Positions 17,730 to 26,481 of a DNA stretch of 64,000 nt are shown here, piece after piece (position 1 is the first letter of the stretch; every line of letters begins with the position of its first letter). The DNA comes from Bacteroidota bacterium (GTDB lineage: Bacteria; Bacteroidota; Bacteroidia; Bacteroidales; FEN-979), in assembly GCA_026391735.1 (NCBI GenBank), contig JAPLDL010000021.1, positions 1 to 64,000 of the forward strand, read 5' to 3'. A model generated the notes under the pieces. The model did not search any database. It worked only from the letters and a program-made list of their open reading frames with translations, and was not told the origin of the DNA. Position numbers and translations under genes: made by a program.

Positions 17730-19818
17730 ACAGTAAGGCGGCTCCTGCTGTATTCATCAGGGCCATCACATATCCTGCCTGGATCATCCCCAGTAAAGGG
17801 AACAGAAAGATTGGGATGATGAATGCTCCCAGAGCAGATCCGAAAAGATCAGCCGAGTAGTTTTCAGACACCTTCTTGTTGATCTGATTAGCTGATAACC
17901 GCATTGACATGGAATATTCCATTCCGGCCACTACCGATAATAGCAATGTGGCCAGGGCTGCAATACATTCCATCACCCAAAGAGAAAACCCTGTGTGCCC
18001 TGAGATGATGAGTGCAAATGGAATAAGCACAGAGAGAACAGCCATCAGGAGCTGAAGTGAGATATAAATTTTAAGAGGGTTCCCCGTCGACCAATGCTCA
18101 CCAACCCTGCTGCCCAGCGCAAGCCCCAGCATGAACAGCATGATTATGAAACCGGTAAGCTGAAACACATAGCCACAACATATCTGCATCGAGAGAATTA
18201 TAAGGACCTGGAATGCACCTGCAGTAAATCCGCCAGTAAATAAGCCTGTATTGACCGGGTTAAGGTTTAAAAGAACAAGCACCACGATTAGCAGAAAGAC
18301 TAGTATTGAGGCAAAATTATGCCTGTTGAAGTATGAAAGCCAATAATTTAACTGGGCAAAAAACATGAGGGGCCTGAAATCATAATTCATACCAGCTGTT
18401 GAGGAAATATTGCGTTGCAGATACACCGCCCTTTCCCTCATCTGGTTTACATCGAGATAATATTTATTTACATAGGATGTTTTGATACCTTTTTTCTCAA
18501 TCATCGCCGGTATGTCAGGATTGAGCACTGCATCGGAAGCAATGAAATACGATTTGCCACCTGGGACCAGCATCACATTCCCGAACGATTTCAGGAGAGT
18601 ATTGTACAGAATTGAATTCAACACCTGACCACTCTGGCTCACGTAATCGCTGGTAGTGGGAAGCGAATACGCAACAATGCCATCAGGCGACAGCCTTGAT
18701 TTTAATTCCTTGAAAAACTCAAAGGTATACATTCGGTTAAGCTGGAGAGTATATGGAGGCGGGAGCAATACCAGAACAACATCATAAGCTGCGTATGAAC
18801 CTTGTATGAAACGCCTGGCATCGCCCTGATGCAGGCAAACCCCTTTCTTTTCAAGGTTTCTCAGTGACCTGACGGTAAGGTGCAGCAAGGCCGGGTTGAG
18901 TTCGATATAATCGATAAGGATTGGATGGTATTTCAGTATCTCTCCAATGACCCCCGACAAACCTCCCGAAACCAGCAGCACCTTCGCAGGACGGGCACGC
19001 TGTATCATGGCATAATGGACATTCTCCTCATCACTGATCTCATTGCCTGAAGAGAACATCAGCAGTCCGTTCTCATAAAAATTAAGTTGTCCGGCATTGG
19101 TGGTTATAACAAGCTGTCCGTAAGGAGTTTCTTTTTCTTCAATGATGGACTGGCCTGGGTACATTGAACGGATTGAAATATCATGTATCCCCGTATTCGA
19201 CAGCAGGATGATGAGCCCCCCCGAGATCAGTAACGTAAACCAGCCTGTGTACCTGCCCTGAATATGGAATGCAAAAAAGGTCACGGTTATAAGATAACAC
19301 CCACTGATTATCAGCATACTGATCCATGAGGGGACCAGCCAGAGCAGGATAAAATTTACCATGGCGCCTGAAACCATACTGCCGGCCGACTCCAGGGAAT
19401 AAGCTTTGCCCGCATCGTCCAGCATATGGCTTAGTGCTGAGAACAGGAATCCATTGATCAGGCAAAAGGGAAGCAAAACAAGAAATGTCGCATAAACCAC
19501 ATCATTGATTCCTGCAAGTGCGCCGATAGGCAAGACCAGGGCCCTGTAGAGGTTCAGTTTAAGCAGCATCAACACCGGGAGGGCCGAAAGCAGCAACATA
19601 AGGAACAACACAAATCGTGTCTGACCTTTGATCCTGCGGTAATACCTGCCCAGCCAGGCCCCGGCTCCCGTAAGCAGCATCCAGGCCGAAAGCATGATCC
19701 CCAGAATAAGCTCATTACCATAGAAAACGATAAAGCCCTGTCGAAGAAGATAGATCTGAGTGGAAATGGATATAAAACCCAGCCCGAACAAGCCTGCGCG
19801 TATTGCATTTTTGCTCAT
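17698..19818 (-). CDS. Polytopic membrane protein with spermidine-synthase-like domain
   Basis: A 706-residue protein: about seven membrane helices (residues 1-225), a soluble Rossmann-type domain (about 230-440), and about seven more helices (485-700). The soluble domain resembles spermidine/spermine synthase: KVLLVSGGLSGVIGEILKYH is the SAM-site glycine loop, IELNPAL carries the ribose-binding Glu and LHQGDARRFIQG the adenine-binding Asp. The usual catalytic acidic motif (DxxDP) is replaced by LVLLPPP, so normal aminopropyl transfer is doubtful; methyl or other SAM chemistry, or binding only, is possible. It lies between the radical SAM gene (overlapping) and the divergent MEMO-AMMECR1 gene, suggesting a membrane partner of that system. 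Confidence 0.82.
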   Translation of the reverse strand: MSKNAIRAGLFGLGFISISTQIYLLRQGFIVFYGNELILGIMLSAWMLLTGAGAWLGRYYRRIKGQTRFVLFLMLLLSALPVLMLLKLNLYRALVLPIGALAGINDVVYATFLVLLPFCLINGFLFSALSHMLDDAGKAYSLESAGSMVSGAMVNFILLWLVPSWISMLIISGCYLITVTFFAFHIQGRYTGWFTLLISGGLIILLSNTGIHDISIRSMYPGQSIIEEKETPYGQLVITTNAGQLNFYENGLLMFSSGNEISDEENVHYAMIQRARPAKVLLVSGGLSGVIGEILKYHPILIDYIELNPALLHLTVRSLRNLEKKGVCLHQGDARRFIQGSYAAYDVVLVLLPPPYTLQLNRMYTFEFFKELKSRLSPDGIVAYSLPTTSDYVSQSGQVLNSILYNTLLKSFGNVMLVPGGKSYFIASDAVLNPDIPAMIEKKGIKTSYVNKYYLDVNQMRERAVYLQRNISSTAGMNYDFRPLMFFAQLNYWLSYFNRHNFASILVFLLIVVLVLLNLNPVNTGLFTGGFTAGAFQVLIILSMQICCGYVFQLTGFIIMLFMLGLALGSRVGEHWSTGNPLKIYISLQLLMAVLSVLIPFALIISGHTGFSLWVMECIAALATLLLSVVAGMEYSMSMRLSANQINKKVSENYSADLFGSALGAFIIPIFLFPLLGMIQAGYVMALMNTAGAALLFVWRKKIVYL

Positions 19819-19861
19819 GTTTTAGTACCTTTACCTGGATTTTCCGTAAAGTTAATAAACA

Positions 19862-21364
19862 ATGGACAGTTTTTTCCGATTTATATTGATTATGGGACTC
19901 ACATACACTTTCACAAACAGTTGTTCCTCACAGGAGGGACCGAAGACCGACCGCAAACCGGCCGCAGCCGGTAAATTTTACCCTGCAAGTCCCGATTCCC
20001 TGAGAGCCCAGCTTGCAGAGCTGTTCCGCTCTGCAAAACCCCGGGAAGCTCCCGGTTTGCAGGCTGTGATCTGTCCGCATGCCGGGTACGTATTCTCAGG
20101 AACCGTGGCTGCCAGCGGAATCAACCAGGTGGACCCCAATAAAGTCTATGACAATATCTTTATCATCGGGTCCAGCCACCAGGCATCCTTTATGGGAGCT
20201 TCAATTTATAACAAAGGTGATTATGTCACCCCTCTTGGCAAAGTGAGCGTGAACATCCGGCTTGCCAACGAACTCATGAAATCCAACCCGGTTTTCAGTT
20301 ATGTTTATGATGCCGATCTTAATGAACACAGCCTGGAAGTGCAGGTTCCTTTCCTGCAATATCATATGAAAAAGCCGTTCAGGATCGTCCCTATCATCAT
20401 CGGCAGCCAAAGCAGGCAAACCTGCAAGCGCATTGCCGAAGCCCTGAAGCCGTATTTTAATGCGAACAACCTGTTTGTGGTCAGTTCCGATTTTTCTCAC
20501 TACCCGGCATACAATGACGCAAAATCAGCCGATAAAGCGACCTGCAATGCCATCCTGTCAAATGATCCTGATGCCCTGCTGAAAGTCCTTGATGAATATG
20601 AAAAGAAAAATGTTTCGAACCTGGTAACGAATCTTTGCGGATGGACATCAGTACTCACGCTTTTATATATGACTGCAGGGGATGCAGGCATCAGGATAAG
20701 CCCCGTTCAGTACATGAACTCGGGGGATTCAAAATACGGGGATCATGCGCAATGCGTAGGGTATTGGTCCGTTGCGGTGACCCGGAATGCAGGGGCTTCT
20801 GCTGCTCCCATATCCGAATTCAATTTTACAAATGAAGAAAAGAAAATTCTTCTGGGTATTGCCCGCAGCACTGTTGTAATGTATATCAATGAGCGAAAAA
20901 CCCCGGAGGTGGATGACCACAACTTCAGCGCTAACCTTAAAATGCATGCAGGCTGTTTTGTAACTTTAAAGGAGCATGGGGAACTCAGGGGCTGCATTGG
21001 ACGATTCACCGCTGACATTCCACTATGGAATGTAGTGCAGCAAATGGCGATTGCATCCTCAACCCAGGATACGAGGTTCACTCCTGTTTCCTCGAAGGAA
21101 ATTGACAAACTTCAGATTGAGATTTCTGTACTTTCACCTATGAAAAAAATTGTTTCTGCGGATGAGATTGTACTGGGGAAACATGGTATATATATTAAGA
21201 AAGGATATTATTCAGGGACCTTCCTTCCACAGGTTGCCACTGAAACAGGCTGGAGTAAGGAAGAATTCCTCGGTCATTGTTCACGCGACAAAGCCGGTTT
21301 GGGATGGGATGGGTGGAAGGATGCAGAATTATATACTTACGAGGCCTGTGTTTTCGGGGAGTAG
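19862..21364 (+). CDS. MEMO-AMMECR1 fusion lipoprotein (AmmeMemoRadiSam proteins B and A)
   Basis: A 500-residue fusion. Residues 1-21 (MDSFFRFILIMGLTYTFTNSC) are a lipoprotein signal with Cys21. The MEMO domain (about 35-295) has CPHAGYVFSGTVAASG, IIGSSHQASF, EHSLEVQVPFLQYH, SSDFSHYPAYND and a late Cys in LCGWTSVL. The AMMECR1 domain (about 325-500) carries the invariant LRGCIG at 375-380 and the ending GWDGWKDAELYTYEACVF. Joined domains of this type are known in the AmmeMemoRadiSam system. The start lies 43 bases from the divergent membrane protein gene. A lipid anchor implies that the reaction takes place outside the cytoplasm. Substrate unknown. Confidence 0.88.
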   Translation: MDSFFRFILIMGLTYTFTNSCSSQEGPKTDRKPAAAGKFYPASPDSLRAQLAELFRSAKPREAPGLQAVICPHAGYVFSGTVAASGINQVDPNKVYDNIFIIGSSHQASFMGASIYNKGDYVTPLGKVSVNIRLANELMKSNPVFSYVYDADLNEHSLEVQVPFLQYHMKKPFRIVPIIIGSQSRQTCKRIAEALKPYFNANNLFVVSSDFSHYPAYNDAKSADKATCNAILSNDPDALLKVLDEYEKKNVSNLVTNLCGWTSVLTLLYMTAGDAGIRISPVQYMNSGDSKYGDHAQCVGYWSVAVTRNAGASAAPISEFNFTNEEKKILLGIARSTVVMYINERKTPEVDDHNFSANLKMHAGCFVTLKEHGELRGCIGRFTADIPLWNVVQQMAIASSTQDTRFTPVSSKEIDKLQIEISVLSPMKKIVSADEIVLGKHGIYIKKGYYSGTFLPQVATETGWSKEEFLGHCSRDKAGLGWDGWKDAELYTYEACVFGE

Positions 21365-21399
21365 ATCGCGATTGAGGGATTACCACGTTGAAATCGTCA

Positions 21400-24267
21400 T
21401 TATCTCCCGCAAAGGTCAATAAAGCTGCATTTTGAGCAAATCGAAAGATCCCTGGTCTGGACAAAATCAATGGATGGATCAAAAACTGCCGACAATACCT
21501 GTTTCAGTATCCTCTCAAATTCATCAAGGTCTGAGATTGACAATCTATCCTGACCAGGTGCATCCCCGGTTCCAGGAATGCTGACCGGAATAAGTCCTCC
21601 TTTTAATTTCCTCAGGGAGAGTATCCCTGCCTGGATTTTTTGCCCGGTCCTAACCCTTGCCGAATACAACCAACTATATGTAAGTAACTGGAATGCATGA
21701 TCCTTTGCCGGATCAAAAGCAAATTCTTGCCAGGTTTCAACTTTCGTTCTTCTTTTATCGGTCGAGCCCGTTTTATAATCGACTATTCTGAGGCATGCTG
21801 CGGTACTGTCGATGCGGTCGGCAAAACCTTTTACCTTCACAAGCAGTTCCTGGCCGCCAACCGTGATGTTCAGCCTGCGCTCAAGTCTCTGCTCAAGCCC
21901 GACAATACTTAACCTCTCCCCGGTTTCTTTCAGCTCAGCCAGATATTGTATTTCTGACTCCAGGAATCTCTTAAGCATCATTTTCCCTACCCTTACAAGC
22001 AGCAGATTACGACCGTAATTCACATCACGGCCGTCGAATTCTTTTTTGCAGGCTTCATCGATGGCTGTATCAGCTATCGTTTTCATCCGGTTAAGTAATC
22101 CTGCATTCAGCTCAATCCCGATGAAATCTTTAAAGAGCCTGTGCAAAGCCTCATGAACAATATTCCCGAGTATCCGGTTGTCAATTTCTTCATCTATTTC
22201 ATCAGGTTCTTTAAGTCCGGCCAGGTCGCTGAAATAGAATTTCAAACCGCAGGCTCTGAAATTATTCAGCGATGTAGGCGAAAAACCGTTTTCCGCTTTT
22301 TCCCTCAGGAGGGTTAAAACGGTTTCATCTTTCTCAATACTTATTTCCGGGGAAAGTGAGGAGGGAGAGGGCGCCATTACAAGAATTTCTTCTTTTATGT
22401 CGGCGGATGGATTTGCACGTTTCAGCTCACTCAGTATTTGTTGCAGGAAACGGCTCATCTCACCGCTCCCGAACTCACCAGGCTCCGAATTATACAGAAA
22501 ATGAACCCTGCCGGCTCTTTGCAGAAGCCGGTAAAAATGATAAGCGTAAACGGCATCTTTCTGATTATACGTTGGAAGTTTGAATTCCAGTTTCAGATCA
22601 AGCGGTATAAATGAATTGCCCGATTTCCCCCTGGGGAGCAGGTTCTCATTGCAGGAAAGCATTATGATGTTGCGGAAATCAAGCCCTCTCGTTTCAAGCA
22701 TTCCCATGATCTGCATTCCTTTCAGGGGTTCACCGTAAAACGGAAGGGTAAGCGATTCTTCCACCTGCAACAAAAGGCCTGCCAGAGTTTTCAGGGTTTT
22801 CACCGTCCCGGGATGATTAATCATTAAACCTTCGATCTGGTGAATTAGCTTGGAGTATGCAAAAAGATATTCAAGTTCAAGACTGTTCTTGTTTTTCATC
22901 AGGTTATCCCTGAAAGAACCTATGATCTCCTTCAGTTCTCTGATCGCATCCGGCGGTGTTTGCCAATCCGAGAAAAAGGGATGAAGAAACCCCGCATTTA
23001 CCGAGAACAGGCCTGTACCCGGGTTCAGGATCTCTTCAGGAGAGATAAACACTTTATTCCCGTTAGAGATGGATTCTATCATTGAATCGTAAACGAACCG
23101 ATTCCCATCCATTAGTCCGTTTGCCATGTCGGCCAGGAAGGGATGCCTTAACAGGGCAAGAACATCCCTGAAATAAAAATATTTTGCTCCATTCCCCTTA
23201 TTGACATTGAATTTCTCTCTGTTTATATGCATCCTCAGTGCAAGCGAAAAAAGGTCGCTCAAAGGGGTTTGAGAAAGCGGGAGCCCCATCGTAATATTCA
23301 TTTCAGCTGCTTCGGGAGGTAAAGAATACAAAAGTGGGATCAGCAGGTTTTCATCCTGCAGAACTACCGCTGTGTGCTCATTATATTCATTGACCGTTTT
23401 CAGCAGTTCCCCTGCCAGCGCTGCCTGGGCCGTGTTACCGGGGACTCCGGTTATCCTGATAGTTTTTGGTTCAGAGGCAATGCCCGAAGAAATCCAATTA
23501 AACTCCTTCCCTCCCCATTTTTTCCGGTGATGCCGAAGGAACTCTCCTGCTTCATGCCCCTTGTCGTTCAGATAATAATCATCAGCATCCCATAAAAATT
23601 CGGCTTGCCCCTGTTTGTGCAGAATATCCATAACGTTCTCCTCGGCGGCAGTGAGAGCATTGAAACCTGCGAAAATTACTTTTTCCCAGGGCAGTCTCAG
23701 GCTGAATTTCCCGATTCCCAGGCTGGCCATACGGTACATCAGGCCTGGATAGGCCTGTTTATTTTTCAGAAGATCATCGACCAACCTGCTGTAATAGACA
23801 TACAAGGAATTATAAAATCTCAGATATTGTTTTTGGAAATCGGTAAGTTCACTGTTTTCGGGGTTCCATACAGATAGGGCACGTGTATCGGTCAGAGCTG
23901 AGAAAAGCTGGCGTGCATCGGCCAGGTAACGGTCCACCTCGTCAAAGTCATTTAACAATTGCGGAGCCCATTGAATAAACTCTTCAAAAGCCTGGGCTTT
24001 GTCCTTTTCAATGTCACAATGTATCTCATACAGTTTAAAAATGAGTCTGAGATGTTCAAGAGGCTGTAAACCGGCGATCTGGCCAAGAAAGTCCTCAGTG
24101 GAGCAAATACAAGGGGACCAAATGGTTTTATTAATGCTCAGTGCCAGGAACTTCCTGAGAAACAAACCAGCCCTGAGGTTTGGCAAAACGATGCAAAGCC
24201 TCGACACGTTATCCCCATAAGCAGAGACCAGGTAGGCGGCAGTCTTTTCCAGGAAGTCAGCCATCAT
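21400..24267 (-). CDS. AddB-like PD-(D/E)XK nuclease-helicase subunit
   Basis: A 955-residue protein that looks like the Bacteroidota AddB-type partner of the AddA-like enzyme at 26482. The N-terminal part is a degenerate helicase region (CIVLPNLRAGLFLRKFLA, ITGVPGNTAQAALAGELL). The C-terminal PD-(D/E)XK nuclease has IVDYKTGSTDKR and a downstream QLLTYSWLY motif. Four cysteines fit the AddB iron-sulfur site: Cys in FRACGLKFYF and three in CSKCSFIDLC at the end. Such complexes resect double-strand breaks for RecA. It is the last gene of the TamB operon, and its ATG overlaps the MurU-like stop by 4 bases (ATGATG). Confidence 0.88.
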   Translation of the reverse strand: MMADFLEKTAAYLVSAYGDNVSRLCIVLPNLRAGLFLRKFLALSINKTIWSPCICSTEDFLGQIAGLQPLEHLRLIFKLYEIHCDIEKDKAQAFEEFIQWAPQLLNDFDEVDRYLADARQLFSALTDTRALSVWNPENSELTDFQKQYLRFYNSLYVYYSRLVDDLLKNKQAYPGLMYRMASLGIGKFSLRLPWEKVIFAGFNALTAAEENVMDILHKQGQAEFLWDADDYYLNDKGHEAGEFLRHHRKKWGGKEFNWISSGIASEPKTIRITGVPGNTAQAALAGELLKTVNEYNEHTAVVLQDENLLIPLLYSLPPEAAEMNITMGLPLSQTPLSDLFSLALRMHINREKFNVNKGNGAKYFYFRDVLALLRHPFLADMANGLMDGNRFVYDSMIESISNGNKVFISPEEILNPGTGLFSVNAGFLHPFFSDWQTPPDAIRELKEIIGSFRDNLMKNKNSLELEYLFAYSKLIHQIEGLMINHPGTVKTLKTLAGLLLQVEESLTLPFYGEPLKGMQIMGMLETRGLDFRNIIMLSCNENLLPRGKSGNSFIPLDLKLEFKLPTYNQKDAVYAYHFYRLLQRAGRVHFLYNSEPGEFGSGEMSRFLQQILSELKRANPSADIKEEILVMAPSPSSLSPEISIEKDETVLTLLREKAENGFSPTSLNNFRACGLKFYFSDLAGLKEPDEIDEEIDNRILGNIVHEALHRLFKDFIGIELNAGLLNRMKTIADTAIDEACKKEFDGRDVNYGRNLLLVRVGKMMLKRFLESEIQYLAELKETGERLSIVGLEQRLERRLNITVGGQELLVKVKGFADRIDSTAACLRIVDYKTGSTDKRRTKVETWQEFAFDPAKDHAFQLLTYSWLYSARVRTGQKIQAGILSLRKLKGGLIPVSIPGTGDAPGQDRLSISDLDEFERILKQVLSAVFDPSIDFVQTRDLSICSKCSFIDLCGR

Positions 24268-24962
24268 GTATTTTCCTCTCTTTTTCCAGCATCGAACCAG
24301 AAGGAATCATTATCGGTAAATGCACAAATCCGTTGATCCCTCGACAGCCGGAGATACATCGCAATGAGCGAAAACCTGCCTTCTTCATTCACCAGGGGGA
24401 TGATTGAAGGATCAAGGATCTGAATACCCGAAAAGGCAAGCGGATACATGCGTTTATAATCTTTCCGGCTGAGCTTTCTTTCACCGCTGCTAACATTGGT
24501 CCAGCCAATCAGCTCCTTGCGTTCACTGAAGAGCATATATCTCGAAGTCTCCCGGTTTCTCACAGCCAGGGTGGCAATGGGCTTGTGCCTCTTATGGAAT
24601 TCAAGCATAGCAGCAAGATCGGTGTTTGAAAGAACATCGACATTCCTTACAAGGAAGGGCCCGCCTCCTTCGAAGAACCAGGAAGCCTTTTTAAAACCGC
24701 CTCCGGTATCCAGTAAGGCTTCACGTTCATCTGAAATTTCAATATTCATTCCGAAAAATTTCTTCTTTTTCAGAAAACCGATGATCATATCGGGAAAATG
24801 GTGCACATTGACGATCGCCTCCTTTACACCGAAAAATTTCAGGTGATCAATTGAATGTTCAAGCAGGGTTTTCCCGTTGATCTCCACCAGCGCTTTCGGG
24901 ATCGTATCGGTTATGGGCCTGAGCCGTGTCCCTAATCCGGCCGCCAGGATCATTGCTTTCAT
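24264..24962 (-). CDS. MurU-like sugar-1-phosphate nucleotidyltransferase
   Basis: A 232-residue NTP transferase. The signature MILAAGLGTRLRPITDTIPKAL binds the nucleotide and Mg2+, and VDVLSNTDL supplies the acidic metal site. Length fits MurU, N-acetylmuramate-1-phosphate uridylyltransferase (about 225-240), better than the longer GlmU or RmlA. Its place directly after an AmgK-like kinase is the AmgK-MurU order known from the MurNAc recycling pathway that bypasses de novo UDP-GlcNAc synthesis. It could instead use GlcNAc-1-P or mannose-1-P. It starts 38 bases after the kinase gene and overlaps the AddB-like gene by 4 bases. Confidence 0.8.
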   Translation of the reverse strand: MKAMILAAGLGTRLRPITDTIPKALVEINGKTLLEHSIDHLKFFGVKEAIVNVHHFPDMIIGFLKKKKFFGMNIEISDEREALLDTGGGFKKASWFFEGGGPFLVRNVDVLSNTDLAAMLEFHKRHKPIATLAVRNRETSRYMLFSERKELIGWTNVSSGERKLSRKDYKRMYPLAFSGIQILDPSIIPLVNEEGRFSLIAMYLRLSRDQRICAFTDNDSFWFDAGKREENT

Positions 24963-25000
24963 AATTTTTTCATTAATGACTGCCAGCTGAAGACTGCCGG

Positions 25001-26428
25001 CTATTCAATAGTCAGATTGGTATGTTTTAACCTGACTTTCACGTTAAACTTATCCTGCAGGTATTTTGACAGCTCCTCTGCGCAAAATACCGAGCGGTGT
25101 TGCCCCCCTGTACAGCCAAAACTGACCATCAGGTTTGAAAATCCCCGGTCGGTGTAATTCCTTACACTTTGTCCGACCAGGCTGAATACATGATTGAGAT
25201 ATGCATCTACTTCCGGCTCTTTCCTTAAAAAATCTATTACCAGCTTATCCCTGCCGGAAATATCTGAAAATTCAGGGTACCTGCCCGGGTTTGGCAATGC
25301 ACGGCAGTCGAATACAAAACCTCCACCGTTGCCGCTTTCATCAGCAGGAATTCCTTTTTTATACGAAAAGCTGATGACGTTAACCGTAAGATCCGACTTT
25401 GTTGATTTAATACCTGAAAAGGCGGGGCTCCCTGTTATTTCATCCAGGGCTTTCATAAGCATAGGCAGACGAACAGGGATCTGGTCTCTTTCACGCAGTA
25501 TTTTAATGTTCTGTACTGCAAACGGAATGCTCTGCAGGAAAAGCGGTTTATTCTCGTAATAGCCCCGAAAGCCATATGCTCCCATCGCCTGGAGTATCCT
25601 TATGAGTACAAATCCATCGAAATATTTGCGAAACCTGGTTTCTTCAGAAGAACTGAATTGCATTCCCACTTTAATATAATGGTTCAGTAGCTGGCTCCTG
25701 AAATCTTCGGGAAGGTCAGCTTTTGCATCGTAAAGAAGCGAAGCCAGGTCATACTGGAGAGCTCCCTTCCGCCCCCCCTGGTAATCGATAAACCAGGGAG
25801 CGTTATTGTGGATCATGATATTCCTTGACTGAAAATCGCGGTACATGAAATTATCGGCCCTGACCTCAAGAAGAAAAGATGTCAAGGTATTGAAATCTTC
25901 CTCCAGCGTCTGTTCATCAAACGGGATCTTCGCCAGTTTAAGAAAATAATATTTAAAGTAGTTCAGGTCCCACATCATGCTTTGCCTGTCGAAGGCAGGC
26001 CTCGGATAGCAGTAATCAAAAGGTATGCTGTGCCCAGCGATGATCTGGAACCGGGGAAGGTATTCCACAACCTTGAGATATAACTTTACGATATCAGGGT
26101 GAATGTAGTTTTCCCGGGTACGCAAACGTGTAAGAGCCGAAAATAATGTTGTATCACCCAGGTCTTCCAACAGATATGCTTCGGAATCCGATGCAGTATG
26201 AAATACTCTTGGAACCGGGAGTTCCATCGCCTTGAAATGCCTGCTGAATTTCAGGAATGCGAGATTCTCCCTCACATCGGCATTATATGCGGCCACCACT
26301 GTTCCCGAAGCGCCTGTAAGGCGGTAATACTGCCGGTATGATCCCGAGCCTGCAAGCTTCAGGATCTTAAACGCTTCGCTTCCACTCCAATCCTTGTAAA
26401 GCCTGGCTATTTTATCTTCTATGCTCAT
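25001..26428 (-). CDS. AmgK-like sugar kinase fused to a RapZ C-terminal domain
   Basis: A 475-residue two-domain protein. Residues 1-330 are an aminoglycoside-phosphotransferase-type kinase with YLLEDLGD, the catalytic loop YRDFQSRNIM (Asp198, Asn203) and FIDYQGG (metal Asp215), close to AmgK, the anomeric MurNAc/GlcNAc kinase. Residues 348-475 match the C-terminal domain of RapZ (FDCRALPNPGRY; FGCTGGQHRSV, with Cys439, Gly441-442, His444, Arg445). In E. coli that domain binds glucosamine-6-phosphate and controls GlmS synthesis; its N-terminal P-loop kinase domain is absent here. The neighbour MurU-like gene suggests cell-wall sugar recycling with feedback by amino-sugar phosphate. That link is an inference. 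Confidence 0.85.
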   Translation of the reverse strand: MSIEDKIARLYKDWSGSEAFKILKLAGSGSYRQYYRLTGASGTVVAAYNADVRENLAFLKFSRHFKAMELPVPRVFHTASDSEAYLLEDLGDTTLFSALTRLRTRENYIHPDIVKLYLKVVEYLPRFQIIAGHSIPFDYCYPRPAFDRQSMMWDLNYFKYYFLKLAKIPFDEQTLEEDFNTLTSFLLEVRADNFMYRDFQSRNIMIHNNAPWFIDYQGGRKGALQYDLASLLYDAKADLPEDFRSQLLNHYIKVGMQFSSSEETRFRKYFDGFVLIRILQAMGAYGFRGYYENKPLFLQSIPFAVQNIKILRERDQIPVRLPMLMKALDEITGSPAFSGIKSTKSDLTVNVISFSYKKGIPADESGNGGGFVFDCRALPNPGRYPEFSDISGRDKLVIDFLRKEPEVDAYLNHVFSLVGQSVRNYTDRGFSNLMVSFGCTGGQHRSVFCAEELSKYLQDKFNVKVRLKHTNLTIE

Positions 26429-26481
26429 TTGTCGTATATCACTTTCATCATGTTCATAAAATCATCACATGATCTCGATTT

